Notes: generated from the letters alone by a model not told the origin. DNA of 64,000 bases from Myxococcales bacterium (GCA_016794345.1 JAEUKE010000081.1:17105-81104); one strand, 5' to 3'. Positions 1 to 11,073 are shown, counted from the first letter of the stretch. Made by a program: numbers and translations.

Positions 1-42
1 GCTCGCTCACCTCGGGCTGAGCTCTCGCGCTCACGAAAGAAA

Positions 43-78
43 GAAGCCGCGCTCCTCTGGAGCGCGGCTTCGTTTTGT
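43..78. terminator. Bidirectional intrinsic terminator
   Basis: A 13-bp perfect inverted repeat (43-55 with 59-71, three-base loop) is followed on the + strand by GTTTTG and on the - strand by a T-rich run (TTCTTTCTTTC). It can end the minus-strand kinase gene that stops at 100 and a plus-strand gene lying left of the window. Confidence 0.75.
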
Positions 79-99
79 GCGGAGGTCGACCCTCGTCGA

Positions 100-1722
100 T
101 CAGGTCAGCGTGCGCCCGCGGAGCACCTCGTCGACCAGCGTCATGAGCTCCTGCACGCGGAACGGCTTCTGGAGGAAGCCCGCGAGGCCCTTGCCGGCGA
201 ACTTCGACACGGCCTCCTGCTCGCTGTAGCCGCTCGAGAGGATGACGCGGACGTCGCTCTTGATCCGGCGGAGCTCGCGGTACGTCTCGGACCCGTCGAG
301 GTGGGGCATCGTCATGTCCAGGATCACCAGCGCGATGTCGGGCGCGTGCTCCTTGTAGACCTCGACGCCGGCGCGGCCGTCCGCTGCGGTGAGGACCCGG
401 AAGCCTTCGTGCTCGAGGAGCCTGCGCACCGTTGCCCGCACCGTCTCTTCGTCGTCGACGACGAGGACGGCGCCCTCCGAGCGCGGCAGGTTTGGACCCT
501 TTCGGTCGGTCGTCGCGGCGGGGAGCCCGGGAACGGCGGGGAAGAGGACCTTCAGCGTCGAGCCGCGGCCCGGCTCGCTGTAGACCTTCACGGCGCCGCG
601 GTGTCCGCGGACGATCCCGAGGACGGCCGCGAGCCCGAGGCCGCGCCCCGGGAACTTCGTCGTGAAGAACGGATCGAAGATCTTCTCCCGCGTGCCCGGG
701 TCCATCCCGCAGCCGGTGTCGGCGATCTCCATGTAGACGTAGACGCCCTCGGGCAGGTCGTCGTCCAGGTAGGACTCACGGAGGTAGCCGCGATCACACT
801 CCATCGCCCCGGTGGTGATGGTGACGACGCCGCTCCTCTCTTCGATCGCCTCCGACGCGTTGGTGACGAGGTTGAGCAAGACCTGCCGGACCTGCAGACC
901 CTCTGCCTCGATGCGCGGCAGGTCCTTCGCGAGCGCGAGCTTCAGCACGGCCTTCTTGGAGAGCGAGACCTGGAGTAGGTGGAGCGTGTCCTCGACCAGC
1001 GCCGAGAGGTCGATCGGCTCGACCACGAAGCGACCGCGGCCCGAGTACGCGAGCATCTGCCGGCAGAGGTCCGCCGCGCGCTGGCCCGCCAGCTCGCAGT
1101 CGGCCAGGTAGTCGTGCACCGGGGACACGGTCTCGAGCTCCATGCGCGCGAGCGACACGTTGCCGAGCATGGCCACGAGGAGGTTGTTGAAGTCGTGTGC
1201 GATCCCGCCCGCGAGCACGCCGAGGCTCTCGAGCTTCTGCGCGTGCTGCACCTGGGCCCGGAGCTTCGCGTGCTCGACCTCGGCGCGCTGCCTCTCGGTC
1301 ACGTCGCGCGCGTGCATCACGAGCGCCGCGACCTCGGGCACGTGGAGGAGGTTCATCATGACGGGCTCGAGGACGACCCACCGGCCCTCGGCGTGGCGCG
1401 CGCGGGCGGGCGGCCCGAGCACGCGGAGGCCCGGCTGGCCCAGGACGTCGCGCATGGTCTTGTCTGCCACCGCGACGTCGTCCGGGTGGGGCGGAGGGAG
1501 CGGCCTCCCGAGCACCTCGCTCGGCTTCCAGCCGAGCACGCGCTCGACCGAGGGGCTCACGTAGGTGACCGAGCCCGAGGCATCGAGCATGAGGATCACG
1601 TCGCTCGTCGACTCGAGCAACGCGACCATTCTCCGCTCGCACGCGACGAGCTTGCGCTGCGTCTCCTCGAGCGCGCGCGTCGTGGCTTCGAGCTCGCGGC
1701 GGAGCCGCTCCTCCTCGGTCAT
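100..1722 (-). CDS. Hybrid sensor histidine kinase (PAS-HisKA-HATPase-REC)
   Basis: 540-residue predicted soluble hybrid kinase with no membrane segment. After a short N-terminal coiled coil there is a PAS domain (about 30-140), a HisKA dimerisation box with the phospho-accepting His in [11 protein letters not shown], and a HATPase domain with N box (NLVTNASEA), G1 (DTGCGMD), F (FDPFFTT) and G2 (GRGLGLAAV). A C-terminal receiver domain follows, with the phospho-acceptor Asp in VILDMTMP and the conserved Lys in LQKPF. Such proteins autophosphorylate and pass phosphate to their own receiver; no output domain or partner is visible. I chose the ATG at 1722 because it begins the family-like sequence; the frame stays open to 1803 but that would overlap the promoter region of the divergent mrp gene. 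Confidence 0.92.
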   Translation of the reverse strand: MTEEERLRRELEATTRALEETQRKLVACERRMVALLESTSDVILMLDASGSVTYVSPSVERVLGWKPSEVLGRPLPPPHPDDVAVADKTMRDVLGQPGLRVLGPPARARHAEGRWVVLEPVMMNLLHVPEVAALVMHARDVTERQRAEVEHAKLRAQVQHAQKLESLGVLAGGIAHDFNNLLVAMLGNVSLARMELETVSPVHDYLADCELAGQRAADLCRQMLAYSGRGRFVVEPIDLSALVEDTLHLLQVSLSKKAVLKLALAKDLPRIEAEGLQVRQVLLNLVTNASEAIEERSGVVTITTGAMECDRGYLRESYLDDDLPEGVYVYMEIADTGCGMDPGTREKIFDPFFTTKFPGRGLGLAAVLGIVRGHRGAVKVYSEPGRGSTLKVLFPAVPGLPAATTDRKGPNLPRSEGAVLVVDDEETVRATVRRLLEHEGFRVLTAADGRAGVEVYKEHAPDIALVILDMTMPHLDGSETYRELRRIKSDVRVILSSGYSEQEAVSKFAGKGLAGFLQKPFRVQELMTLVDEVLRGRTLT

Positions 1723-1803
1723 CAGGAGCGATGGTAAGCCAAACCGAACGTTTGGGTGGAGCCGCGTTTGACGGACGGCCGAACAAGGCCTAAGCCCACG
1801 CAA

Positions 1804-2916
1804 ATGGCCCTCTCAGTCGAAACGGTTCAATCGGCGGTCGGCGCTCTGCTCGAGCCCGAGCTCGGCAAGACGCTCGCGGAGATCGGTGCCGTCCGCGGAG
1901 TCGAGGTGCGCGGCGCGGACGTGTCCGTCGAGGTGGTGCTGGGCTCCCCCGCCTATCGCCCACGGCAAGCGCTGCTCGAGCACATCGAGAAGGTCGTGAA
2001 GAACCTCGGCGCGACGACGGTCGCGGTTCGCTGGGGCTACGAGATGACGAGCCGCGAGATCCTGCAGGACGACCCCTGCCCCGCGGTCGCCAACATCCTC
2101 CTCGTGATGAGCGGCAAGGGCGGGGTCGGCAAGAGCACCGTCGCGACGAACCTCGCGCTCGCCCTCAAGCGATCGGGCGCGCGCGTGGGGCTTCTGGACG
2201 CCGACATGTACGGGCCCAGCCTCCCGACGATGCTCGGCGTCGCCGGGCGTCCGGTCTCGGCGGACGGCAAGAAGTTCCTGCCGCTCGAGCGCTTCGGGGT
2301 GAAGCTGATGAGCCTCGGCTTCATGCTGGAAGATCCTCGCCAGGCGGTGATCTGGCGCGGGCCGATGCTGCAGGGGGCGCTCTTGCAGTTCCTCAAGGAC
2401 GTCGACTGGGGTGAGCTCGACTACCTGGTGCTCGATCTGCCGCCCGGGACGGGCGACATCGCCCTCACGATCTCGCAGAAGCTCCGTTCGACCGGCGCGG
2501 TCATCGTGACCACACCGCAGGAGGTCGCCCTGCAAGATGTTTACAAATCTGTCAGCATGGCGAAGAAGGTGGGCATCCCCATCCTCGGGGTGGTGGAGAA
2601 CGAGAGCTTCTTCATCTGTGACGGCTGTGACAAACGCCACGAGCTCTTCGGCTCCGGTGGCGGAAAGGCCGTCGCCGACTTCTCGGAGGCACCGCTGCTC
2701 GGGCAGATCCCGCTCGATCGGAGCATCCGGGAGTGGGGCGACGCGGGCACGCCGGTCGTGCAGGCCTCGCCCGAGTCGCCTGTCGCCAAGGCCTTCGTCG
2801 ACGTGGCCGAGCGGCTCGCCGGCCGCATCACCGCCGCAAACACCGAGCGCGAGGGCGCAGGCCTCGTCATCGACCGCACCGGCGGCAAGAACCGACACCT
2901 GCCGATTGCCCGGTAA
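1804..2916 (+). CDS. mrp: Mrp/ApbC-family iron-sulfur cluster carrier ATPase
   Basis: 370 residues. The N-terminal domain (1-80) is a MIP18/DUF59-type fold, followed by a ParA/MinD-like P-loop ATPase with deviant Walker A GKGGVGKST at residues 104-112. A CxxC pair in ICDGCDKRHELF is where family members bind a bridging [4Fe-4S] cluster as dimers. Family role: ATP-dependent carrier that delivers Fe-S clusters to apoproteins in the cytoplasm. The frame is open from 1756, but ATG 1804 gives the standard N-terminus. It is transcribed divergently from the hybrid kinase. No suf/isc genes are adjacent, so its clients are unknown. Confidence 0.95.
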   Translation: MALSVETVQSAVGALLEPELGKTLAEIGAVRGVEVRGADVSVEVVLGSPAYRPRQALLEHIEKVVKNLGATTVAVRWGYEMTSREILQDDPCPAVANILLVMSGKGGVGKSTVATNLALALKRSGARVGLLDADMYGPSLPTMLGVAGRPVSADGKKFLPLERFGVKLMSLGFMLEDPRQAVIWRGPMLQGALLQFLKDVDWGELDYLVLDLPPGTGDIALTISQKLRSTGAVIVTTPQEVALQDVYKSVSMAKKVGIPILGVVENESFFICDGCDKRHELFGSGGGKAVADFSEAPLLGQIPLDRSIREWGDAGTPVVQASPESPVAKAFVDVAERLAGRITAANTEREGAGLVIDRTGGKNRHLPIAR

Positions 2917-3052
2917 ACCCTGAAAAAAACTGTACACCCGGCCCACTAGCCCTGGACCCCGCCTCGGGGTAGGCTCCGCCCCCTTCGTCGGCTGGCGCGC
3001 GTAGCCTGTCATGCGCGCCTCCTCGCATCCGTCCATCGCAGCCCTCATCCCC

Positions 3053-4816
3053 ATGAACCCCGAGAACGAGTCGAACACTTCCCCCTCGCCCGAAGCCGCC
3101 CCAACGCAGGGCGAAGGAGAGGGTGCGCCCTCCGAGACCACACCTCGCGAGCCGGCCGAGCCGGCCGCCGCCGCTGCCGAGGCGGCGCAGGCGGGACCCG
3201 AGGGAGAAGCCGCCGAGAGCGGTGACGAAGAAGAAGGCGAGGGCGAAGAGCCGGCAGCCGAGGGTGCAGGCGCCGAGGGTGCAGGCGCCGAAGGCGCGAC
3301 AGCGGAAGGCGCGCCCAAGAAGAAGCGCCGTCGTCGGCGCAAGAAGAAGCCGGGCGCGGCGGCCGAAGGCGCGGAGGGCCAGCCCCCCGCCGAAGGTCAA
3401 CACGCCGAAGGTCACGAGGGCGAGCACAAGGAGCGTCGCCCCAAGCCCGAGCCGCTCCCGTTCCGGATCGGCGAGGAGGTGTTCGGCAAGGTCGAGGGCG
3501 TGACGGACGACGTCATCTGGATCGACGTCGCCGGCAAGGCGCTCGGCATCTTCGACCGCCGCGAGCTCGGCGAGGGTGAGCCGCCGCAGCCGGGCGATCA
3601 GTTCATCGCCACCGTCGCCAGCCACGGCGTCCGCGGCGGTGTCCTGCGCATGGCCCGCGCGCCCTTCGTCATCGACGACTCGAAGGCCAAGGTCGAGAAG
3701 GCCAAGGAGGCAGAGGAGCTCGTCGAGGGCTTCGTCACCGCGTCCGTGAAGGGCGGCATCGAGGTCGACATCGACGGGCTTCGCGCCTTCGCGCCCGCCT
3801 CCCACGTGGAGCTCCGGCCCGGCGGTGACCTGTCGCACCTCGTCGGGCGCCGGCTCAACTTCGTCGTGCTGCAATACGAGAAGAAGGGGCGCGACATCGT
3901 CGTGTCCCGCAAGAAGTTCCTCCAGGAGGAAGCGCAGCAGGCGCGCGCGGGCGCGCTCAAGAGCCTCGAGCCCGGCAGCGTGCACAAGGGCGTCGTGCGC
4001 ACCGTCGTGCAGTGGGGCGTCTTCGTCGCCCTCACGGACGCGAACAACCTCGAGGGGCTCATCCACGCCACGGAGGCCAGCCACGACCGCAGCGCGAAGC
4101 TGACGGATCTGTTCAAGCCCGGCGACCCGGTCGAGGTGAAGGTCCTCAAGGTCGACGAGAAGGGCAAGATCTGGCTCAGCCGCAAGGCGATGACCAACGA
4201 CCCGTGGGACGCAGTCGCGCAGAAATACGCGGTCGGCACGCGCCACACCGGCAAGATCGTCCGCCTGCAGCCCTTCGGCGCGTTCATCGAGCTCGAGCCC
4301 GGGATCGACGGCCTCTGTTACACGGCCGACATGTCCCTCAAGCCGATCGCGCACCCGAAGGACATGGTGAAGATCGACGACACGATGGAGGTCGTCGTAG
4401 CCACCTGCGACAGCGCGACCCGGAAGATCTCGCTCCACCCGGCGCCCCCGGAGGACGAGGCCGGCGAGCCGCGACCCAAGGTCGGCCCGCACCGCGTCGT
4501 CAAGGTGGCCGTCGTGCAGCAGAGCGACGCCGGCTTGCTCGTTCGCGTCATCGGCCTCACCGGTCGTGCGGCGCGCGGCTTCATCCCCGCCGGTCACACC
4601 GGCACCCAGCGCGGGACCGACCTGCGCAAGGTGTTCCCGGTCGGCACGAAGCTCGAGGCGAAGGTGCTCGACGTCGACACGCGTCGCGGCGAGACCAAGC
4701 TCTCGATCCGCGCGATGAAGGAAGACGCCGAGAAGGCCGCCTACCAGGAGTACCGCGAGCAGGTGAACCGCGAGGCCAAGTTCGGCACCTTCGCGGATCT
4801 TCTGAAGAAGAACTGA
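3053..4816 (+). CDS. Multi-S1-domain RNA-binding protein
   Basis: 587 residues from ATG 3053 (an alternative in-frame ATG at 3011 adds 14 residues). The first ~125 residues are low-complexity Ala/Glu/Gly/Pro with an embedded basic patch (KKKRRRRRKKK), probably a disordered RNA-contacting tail. About five S1/OB repeats follow (roughly 140-200, 215-290, 305-380, 395-470 and 480-570); the third and fourth are the best conserved, with VQWGVFVAL and LQPFGAFIEL strands. This resembles ribosomal protein S1 paralogues that hold mRNA on the 30S subunit or regulate RNA. It lacks the usual six-repeat architecture of main S1, so I call it an S1-domain protein rather than RpsA. Confidence 0.88.
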   Translation: MNPENESNTSPSPEAAPTQGEGEGAPSETTPREPAEPAAAAAEAAQAGPEGEAAESGDEEEGEGEEPAAEGAGAEGAGAEGATAEGAPKKKRRRRRKKKPGAAAEGAEGQPPAEGQHAEGHEGEHKERRPKPEPLPFRIGEEVFGKVEGVTDDVIWIDVAGKALGIFDRRELGEGEPPQPGDQFIATVASHGVRGGVLRMARAPFVIDDSKAKVEKAKEAEELVEGFVTASVKGGIEVDIDGLRAFAPASHVELRPGGDLSHLVGRRLNFVVLQYEKKGRDIVVSRKKFLQEEAQQARAGALKSLEPGSVHKGVVRTVVQWGVFVALTDANNLEGLIHATEASHDRSAKLTDLFKPGDPVEVKVLKVDEKGKIWLSRKAMTNDPWDAVAQKYAVGTRHTGKIVRLQPFGAFIELEPGIDGLCYTADMSLKPIAHPKDMVKIDDTMEVVVATCDSATRKISLHPAPPEDEAGEPRPKVGPHRVVKVAVVQQSDAGLLVRVIGLTGRAARGFIPAGHTGTQRGTDLRKVFPVGTKLEAKVLDVDTRRGETKLSIRAMKEDAEKAAYQEYREQVNREAKFGTFADLLKKN

Positions 4817-4843
4817 CGGTACTGTCCGCTTGCGTGCCGGCGC

Positions 4844-4867
4844 CGAGCGGGGCCTCTGCCCCGCTCG
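4844..4867. terminator. Hairpin between convergent genes
   Basis: A perfect 10-bp stem (CGAGCGGGGC with its complement, loop CTCT) lies in the 66-bp gap between the S1-domain gene and the convergent envelope gene. There is no strong T-run on either side, so it is only a candidate bidirectional terminator. Confidence 0.45.
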
Positions 4868-4882
4868 CGTCGTTCCATGCGG

Positions 4883-5848
4883 CTACTTCGAGTACACGGC
4901 GAGGGCGAGCAGGCCGAACGGCCGCGCGAAGATGCCCTCGACGCTCTCGCGGACCCCGAAGATCGCGCCGGCCGAGAGCGAAGGCTCGATCATGGCCTCG
5001 CCCGCTTCGAAGCGGAGCGCGACGGGCGTGGCGGAGGCGAGCCCGCCGCCGATCACCCCCTCGCCGTAGTAGTCCTGCATGTAGCCGGCGGCGGGGCCGA
5101 AGCTCACGCCGAAGCCGTACGGCCCGGCCACGAAGAGGAACACCTCGGGGCGGATCACGGCGACGCCCATCGAGCCGTACGGGAACGCCGCGCCGAAGCC
5201 GCCGATCCCCAGGCGGAAGTCGACGATGCCCGCGCGGATCCCGGCGAAGGCGGTCGCGCCGCCCACCCCCGCGCCGCCCGGGAACGCGGGCGCCACCGCG
5301 CCCCCGGCCATGCCGCCGCCGTACCAGCCGTCGAGGCTCTCCGAGCGGCGCGACGGCGCGGGCTCGTCCTCGACGTGGCTGCTCGCCGCGGCGGCCTCGG
5401 TCGCGACCTCCGCGCTCCGGCAGACGTGATCGAAGCAACGCAGCCCCTCCGCGCAGTCGACCCGCGCCTCGCAGCTCTCGCCGGCTTCCCCGCGCGCGCG
5501 GCCCTCGACCTGCGCTTCGACCGGAGGCGGCGCGGCCTCGGCCGGCCCGGTGGTCTCGGGCGGCGGTGGGGAGGGCGGGGCAGGGGGCGCGGGCGCGGGG
5601 CGCGCCGGCTCCTCCGACTTGACGCCCGGCCGCTCGACGGCGGCGATCTCGTCGCCGCGGACCTCTCGCGTCCCGCCTTGCACGAGGATCAGCTTGAGAC
5701 CGCCGCCGGGCAGCTCCTCGAGCACGGTGCCCTCGAGCGTCTGTCCGGACTTGAGCTTCACCTTCGTGAGGCTGCTCTGGGCCCACGACGTGCCCGCCGC
5801 GGCGACGAGCGCGAGCGCGAGCGCGATCGCGACGGCGCGCGTCCTCAT
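4883..5848 (-). CDS. Exported Cys-motif protein, second gene of envelope module A
   Basis: 321 residues with a cleavable signal peptide (hydrophobic 5-20, cleavage near SWAQ). Residues 25-75 form an SH3-like/DUF-type segment (KVKLKSGQTLEGTVLEELPG), then a Pro/Glu-rich linker. Next comes a compact four-Cys motif (GESCEARVDCAEGLRCFDHVC), then a Gly-rich C-terminal domain that may be an outer-membrane barrel, ending in aromatic/Lys residues. It overlaps the preceding lipoprotein by 4 bp (ATGA), so translation is probably coupled. The protein at 26597-27532 is a clear full-length paralogue. Function not recognised. Confidence 0.85.
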   Translation of the reverse strand: MRTRAVAIALALALVAAAGTSWAQSSLTKVKLKSGQTLEGTVLEELPGGGLKLILVQGGTREVRGDEIAAVERPGVKSEEPARPAPAPPAPPSPPPPETTGPAEAAPPPVEAQVEGRARGEAGESCEARVDCAEGLRCFDHVCRSAEVATEAAAASSHVEDEPAPSRRSESLDGWYGGGMAGGAVAPAFPGGAGVGGATAFAGIRAGIVDFRLGIGGFGAAFPYGSMGVAVIRPEVFLFVAGPYGFGVSFGPAAGYMQDYYGEGVIGGGLASATPVALRFEAGEAMIEPSLSAGAIFGVRESVEGIFARPFGLLALAVYSK

Positions 5849-6438
5849 TTGCCGTCCCCCGGGCCGAGCGTGTGCTCCGCGAGCTCGCCAGCGTCGTAGT
5901 TGGCGAGGTGCTCCTTCGCGCGGCGGATGCGCTCGTCCACGTCCTCCTTCCGCTCGGCGAGGTAGGCCTGGCCGCCGGGCTCATCGGGCGTGAAGGGCTC
6001 GGTCTCCGCGAGCCAGCCGTCGAGCTTGCTCCAGGCCTCGCTGCCCGGGTTGATGGGGACGAGGTCCGCTCGCGCGGAGAACGCGCCCATGCTCAAGGCG
6101 ACCTCGACGAAGTAGACCTTGCCGGCCGCGAGGCTCGCCTTCACCGCGCCGGTGTTCTCGGCCCACACGATGAACGTGTGCTCGCCCGGCGGCATGCTCA
6201 CGCTGAACCGAGACGAGGGCAGCGCCTCGCCGAGGAAGCGGCCCTTGCCGTCGAGGATCGTCTGCTTCAACGCGCCCCCGAAGCCCGACGGACGCACGAA
6301 GACCACGACGGCGCTCTCCGACGCCGGCTTGACCGGCTGCGGCGCCGCGACGGGCCGCATGAACTCCGAGCTCGCCGAGCACCCCGCCGTGCTCGCCGCG
6401 AGCGCCCCCACCAGAACCATCCACGAACGACGAATCAT
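5845..6438 (-). CDS. Conserved lipoprotein, first gene of envelope module A
   Basis: 197 residues. The N-terminus has a short signal sequence ending in the lipobox STAGC, so the mature protein should be lipid-anchored at the Cys. The body (VVFVRPSGFGGALKQTILDG, PPGEHTFIVWAEN, KASLAAGKVYFVEV) matches the pattern of DUF2846/PEGA-like small beta-sandwich lipoproteins. The paralogue at 25201-25794 is very similar along the whole length. ATG 6438 is chosen because it places the signal sequence at the terminus; longer in-frame starts would hide it. The next gene starts inside its stop codon. Confidence 0.87.
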   Translation of the reverse strand: MIRRSWMVLVGALAASTAGCSASSEFMRPVAAPQPVKPASESAVVVFVRPSGFGGALKQTILDGKGRFLGEALPSSRFSVSMPPGEHTFIVWAENTGAVKASLAAGKVYFVEVALSMGAFSARADLVPINPGSEAWSKLDGWLAETEPFTPDEPGGQAYLAERKEDVDERIRRAKEHLANYDAGELAEHTLGPGDGK

Positions 6439-6642
6439 GTCTGTCCTGCCGACTGCAACGGGGGGACCTTCCACAAGGCGCGTGCCGCCATCGCGGTGAC
6501 CGGATCGTGCGGACTTCTGCGCTTTTCGGCCGCGTGGGCCCGCCTCGCCCGCGTTGCATGCCGCGGCAAAGCGGCAGGCTCACGCGCCGCCGCTGGGCGG
6601 GCCTCGGTGGTGGGGCTGCCTCGCTGCCATGGAGGCACGCGG

Positions 6643-6648
6643 TATGAT
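6643..6648 (+). promoter_or_regulatory. Candidate -10 box of a leaderless promoter
   Basis: TATGAT ends six bases before ATG 6655, and there is no Shine-Dalgarno sequence between them. This is the best match in the window to a recurring TAnnnT-N6/7-start pattern. No clear -35 was seen. Confidence 0.4.
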
Positions 6649-6654
6649 GCGCCA

Positions 6655-7278
6655 ATGCTCGTCTTCGGCTTCGAGCTCGACGTAGGCGTAGCGGTCAGCG
6701 TGAGCCGGGAGCGACAGCGCCCCGGCGAGCAGACCTACTACGCAGTTTCGTCTGGCCCGATCGACGCAGAGCGGGTACGCGCACAGATTCGCGAGGCCGG
6801 GCTCACGATGCTCACCGACGACCTCGCGAAGCCCCGGGGCGAGGGGCCGATGGCGATCGTTGCCCACCGCGGTAGCCAGACCCTGACCGTCAACTTCAGC
6901 GGCGCACCCTGGAACACACTCTACGTGTCTGCAGTCGATCACGACGAGCTGCTGCTGGTCGTGATCGAGAGCGGCACGTTCCGCTGGGCCGGTCGAGCGT
7001 GGCCGGCTTACTTCGATGCGGGGCGGATCGAGTCCGATGACGACGGGGACTTCATCGTTACCGCGACCGTCGATCCGGCCGCGGACCCCATCGCGCGGTA
7101 CCGAGCCTGGGCCCTCGAGAGCGCCTTCGAGATCGAGGACCCGCTGAACGACTGGGAAGCCGAGCCGGACCTGTGGCTCGAACGGGGCGTTCGCTTTCGG
7201 GATGAACGATTCCGCGTGCAGGCCGATGTCGAGGACGGGACCCTGACGCTCTACATCTCTCGGGCCGCCAAGATCTGA
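6655..7278 (+). CDS. Hypothetical protein
   Basis: 207 residues, acidic, no signal peptide or membrane segment, so probably cytoplasmic. I recognise no family. The sequence alternates hydrophobic and charged residues (FELDVGVAVSVSR at the start; TLTLYISRAAKI at the end), as in a mixed alpha/beta fold. The frame is open well upstream, but that part reads as a shadow of the opposite-strand lipoprotein. ATG 6655 follows a TATGAT hexamer at six-base spacing, suggesting a leaderless mRNA. It is flanked by unrelated genes, so context gives no role. Confidence 0.75.
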   Translation: MLVFGFELDVGVAVSVSRERQRPGEQTYYAVSSGPIDAERVRAQIREAGLTMLTDDLAKPRGEGPMAIVAHRGSQTLTVNFSGAPWNTLYVSAVDHDELLLVVIESGTFRWAGRAWPAYFDAGRIESDDDGDFIVTATVDPAADPIARYRAWALESAFEIEDPLNDWEAEPDLWLERGVRFRDERFRVQADVEDGTLTLYISRAAKI

Positions 7279-7351
7279 AGCCACCCTCGTGCCCGTGCCC
7301 GGAACGACCGGTCACGTTTGAAGACGCACCGGGTGCTGTTAAGGAGGTCGC

Positions 7352-7717
7352 TTGAGCATCTTTTCGATCGCCGCCGACCTGCCGGCGGGCATTGTCGCCG
7401 GTCGGCTGCGCGACGACATAGGCGCATCCCGCGGGTCAGCCGCGTTGCATTCGGGTGGCGTGCCATCGATCGGTCAGCGCATCGTGGTCGAGGTCCAGAT
7501 CGACCCCAGCGTCCTGTCGTTCGAGGAAAGGGCCAAAGCCACCTCGTGGGTCCTCATCACGGGTGAGATCACTCGCGCGGAGGCCGACCTGATCGTCGTC
7601 GACCAAGCGACCGTGACGAGCGACGTGGTGCCCCGAGAGCTCGAGGGCGCGTTCAAGCTCCTGCTCGAGAAGGAGGAAGACGCGTACCGCCTCCGTAGGC
7701 TGATTCCGATTCGGTAG
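7352..7717 (+). CDS. Small hypothetical protein, TTG start
   Basis: 121 residues, no signal peptide. The start is TTG at 7352, decided by a near-perfect Shine-Dalgarno AAGGAGGT at 7341-7348 three bases upstream. The sequence is beta-rich with a Glu-rich helix (FKLLLEKEEDAYRLRRL) near the C-terminus. The middle (VPSIGQRIVVEVQIDP) could be the beta-barrel core of a PilZ-like fold, but the PilZ arginine and DxSxxG motifs are not evident, so I do not name it. Confidence 0.75.
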   Translation: MSIFSIAADLPAGIVAGRLRDDIGASRGSAALHSGGVPSIGQRIVVEVQIDPSVLSFEERAKATSWVLITGEITRAEADLIVVDQATVTSDVVPRELEGAFKLLLEKEEDAYRLRRLIPIR

Positions 7718-7872
7718 CTGCTCCCGCTCCACGTGAATGTTGATCTCCGTCGGCCAAGATCGCGTGGAGCCAAGGCCGCAGGGATGCGTTGCGTCTTCCC
7801 TGGCCTCGGCGCCGCGCTGCAATCCGACGACGTGCTTGATGGTCCGCGAGCTCCGCATGCGCGGCGGGGCGA

Positions 7873-9111
7873 TCACTCCCTTCCCAGCGCCTTGATCGGA
7901 TCCAGCTTCGCGGCGCGGCGCGCGGGGAGGAAGCCGAAGAGCAGGCCGATCCCGGAGGAGACGCCGAGCGCGATCAAGAGCGAGCTCGGGTCGATGCGCA
8001 TCTCCCAGCCGAGCGCCTTGCCGAAGCCGGTGACGGCGAGCAGGCCGAAAGCGGTGCCGAGGATGCCTCCGAGCGTGGCGAGGACGAGCGACTCGAGCAG
8101 GAACTGCGTGAGGATGTCCGCCTCGCGCGCGCCGATCGCCATGCGGATCCCGATCTCTCGCGTCCGCTCCGTGACGCTGACGAGCATGATGTTCATGACG
8201 CCGATTCCGCCGACGATGAGCGAGATCGTGGCGACGCCCACGAGCAGCAGGGTGAGCGTCCCGAAGATGGTCTCCTGGAGCTTCTGGAACTCAGCCTGGC
8301 TGCGGACCATGAAGTCGTCCTCCTCGCCCTCGGCGATCTTGTGCCGGTCGCGGAGGATCTGCTCGGCCTGGGTCTGCGCGCGTTTGGTCGTCTCGGCGCT
8401 CGTCGAGTTGAAGAGCAGGCCGTGGACCTCCCCCGGGCGGGTGCGGATGACGGACGAGCGCATCGTGTTGATGGGCATGATGACGATTTCGTCCTGGTTC
8501 TGACCGAAGGGGCTCTGGCCCTTCTCCTCGAGCACGCCCAGCACCTGGTAGTAGAAACGCCCGATGCGGATCTCGTGGCCGACCGGGTCCGCGGAGCCGA
8601 AGAGCTGCTTGGCCGTCTCCTTGCCGATGAGCACGACCTTCTCTCCCACGCCCTCTGCGTTCGTCGTCCACTGCTCACCCGAGTCGAGCTTCCAGCTGCG
8701 GATGGCGAGGTAGTCGAGCTTGGTGCCGATGACAGAGGTGTTGGCGTTCTCCCCCTCGTAGACGGCGACCGCGCTCGCGCGGAGGAAGGGGGCCGCTGCC
8801 GAGATGCTGGTCGAGTCGCGGACGAGCGCGCGGCCGTCGAGCTCGCTGAGCTTCGAGCCGACGTTGTCGCGGGCCCCCGACGATCGGGACGAGCGAGGGA
8901 AGACCAAGAGGGCGTTGTTCCCCAGCGCGCTCACCTGGGCGGTGACGGCGTTGCGCGCGCTCTGCGCCAGGGACGTGACGGTGACGACTGCGGCGATCCC
9001 GATGGTGATGCCCAGCGTCGTCAGACCGGCGCGGAGCTTGTTTCGGGCGACGGATCGGAGGCCCAGCGCGAGCGAGGCGAAGATCCGGATGACGAACGTG
9101 ATCGCGCCCAT
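7873..9111 (-). CDS. ABC transporter permease, MacB type (second copy)
   Basis: 412 residues: N-terminal transmembrane helix (about 28-50), a large periplasmic MacB_PCD domain (about 55-270), then three C-terminal helices of the FtsX-like core with the signature GIGVMNIMLVSVTERTREIG. Family members work mechanically in the periplasm, with the adaptor, to push substrates out. It lies one base after the stop of its paralogue (9113-10336) and has the same layout. It is the last gene of the exporter operon at 12382-7873. ATG 9111 is chosen; longer frames overlap the paralogue. Confidence 0.93.
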   Translation of the reverse strand: MGAITFVIRIFASLALGLRSVARNKLRAGLTTLGITIGIAAVVTVTSLAQSARNAVTAQVSALGNNALLVFPRSSRSSGARDNVGSKLSELDGRALVRDSTSISAAAPFLRASAVAVYEGENANTSVIGTKLDYLAIRSWKLDSGEQWTTNAEGVGEKVVLIGKETAKQLFGSADPVGHEIRIGRFYYQVLGVLEEKGQSPFGQNQDEIVIMPINTMRSSVIRTRPGEVHGLLFNSTSAETTKRAQTQAEQILRDRHKIAEGEEDDFMVRSQAEFQKLQETIFGTLTLLLVGVATISLIVGGIGVMNIMLVSVTERTREIGIRMAIGAREADILTQFLLESLVLATLGGILGTAFGLLAVTGFGKALGWEMRIDPSSLLIALGVSSGIGLLFGFLPARRAAKLDPIKALGRE

Positions 9112-9112
9112 G

Positions 9113-10332
<1,220 letters not shown>

Positions 10333-10336
<4 letters not shown>

Positions 10337-11073
10337 GACCCCTCGACAGGGGGGAGCGCCGCGAGCGCCTCGCCCGCGTTTGTCGGCGACTCGTTGCGGA
10401 CGTCGCTCTGCACGCGGCCGTCGCGCATGGTGACCACGCGCTTGGCGCACGCGGCGATGTCGTGCTCGTGTGTGACGAGGACGATCGTGATACCCCGCTG
10501 GTTCAGGCCCTGGAGCAGGTCGAGCACCTCCAGGCTGGTGCGCGTGTCGAGGTTGCCCGTCGGCTCGTCGGCGAGGAGCAGCGGCGGATCGGTGACCAGC
10601 GCGCGCGCGATGGCGACGCGTTGCTGCTGCCCGCCGGAGAGCTGGTTGGGGGTGTGGTGGAGCCGGCTCGCGAGGCCGACCGACTCGAGGGCGCGCAGCG
10701 CCCGGGCCCGACGCTCGCGCCCCGACACGCCGCGGTAGACCAGCGGGAGCTCCACGTTCTCGAGCGCGGTCGTGCGCGCGAGCAGGTTGAAGCCCTGGAA
10801 GACGAAGCCGATGAGCCGGTTGCGGACGATCGCGCGTGCGTCGTTCGAGCGCTCCGTCACGTCGATGCCCTCGAGCTTGTACCGGCCGCCCGACGGGCGA
10901 TCGAGGCAGCCGATGATGTTCATCATCGTGCTCTTGCCCGAGCCGCTCTGCCCGACCAGCGCGACGAAGTCCCCGTGGTCGATCTGGAGGCTCACCTCAC
11001 GCAGGGCGCGCACCACCGCGGCGCCCGTCCCGTAGTTCTTCGACACGGAGGCGAGATCGATGAGGGCGCTCAC
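10333..11073 (-). CDS. ABC transporter ATP-binding protein, MacB/LolD type
   Basis: 246 residues with Walker A (GQSGSGKST), Q-loop, signature [15 protein letters not shown], Walker B (LLLADEPTGNLD) and the switch His (VLVTHEHD). The family energises MacAB/LolCDE-type exporters. The GTG start at 11073 is supported by a GGAGGA ribosome-binding site; longer frames run into the adaptor gene. It sits between the adaptor and the two permeases in one operon. Confidence 0.94.

Noticed and set aside
2956..2970. ACCCCG-CCT-CGGGGT hairpin after mrp
   Set aside because: Only six pairs and no T-run, so I do not call it a terminator.
4012..5622. Large Arg-rich plus-strand frame over the S1 and envelope genes
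   Set aside because: Shadow frame with extreme Arg/Ala content crossing two real genes and a hairpin.
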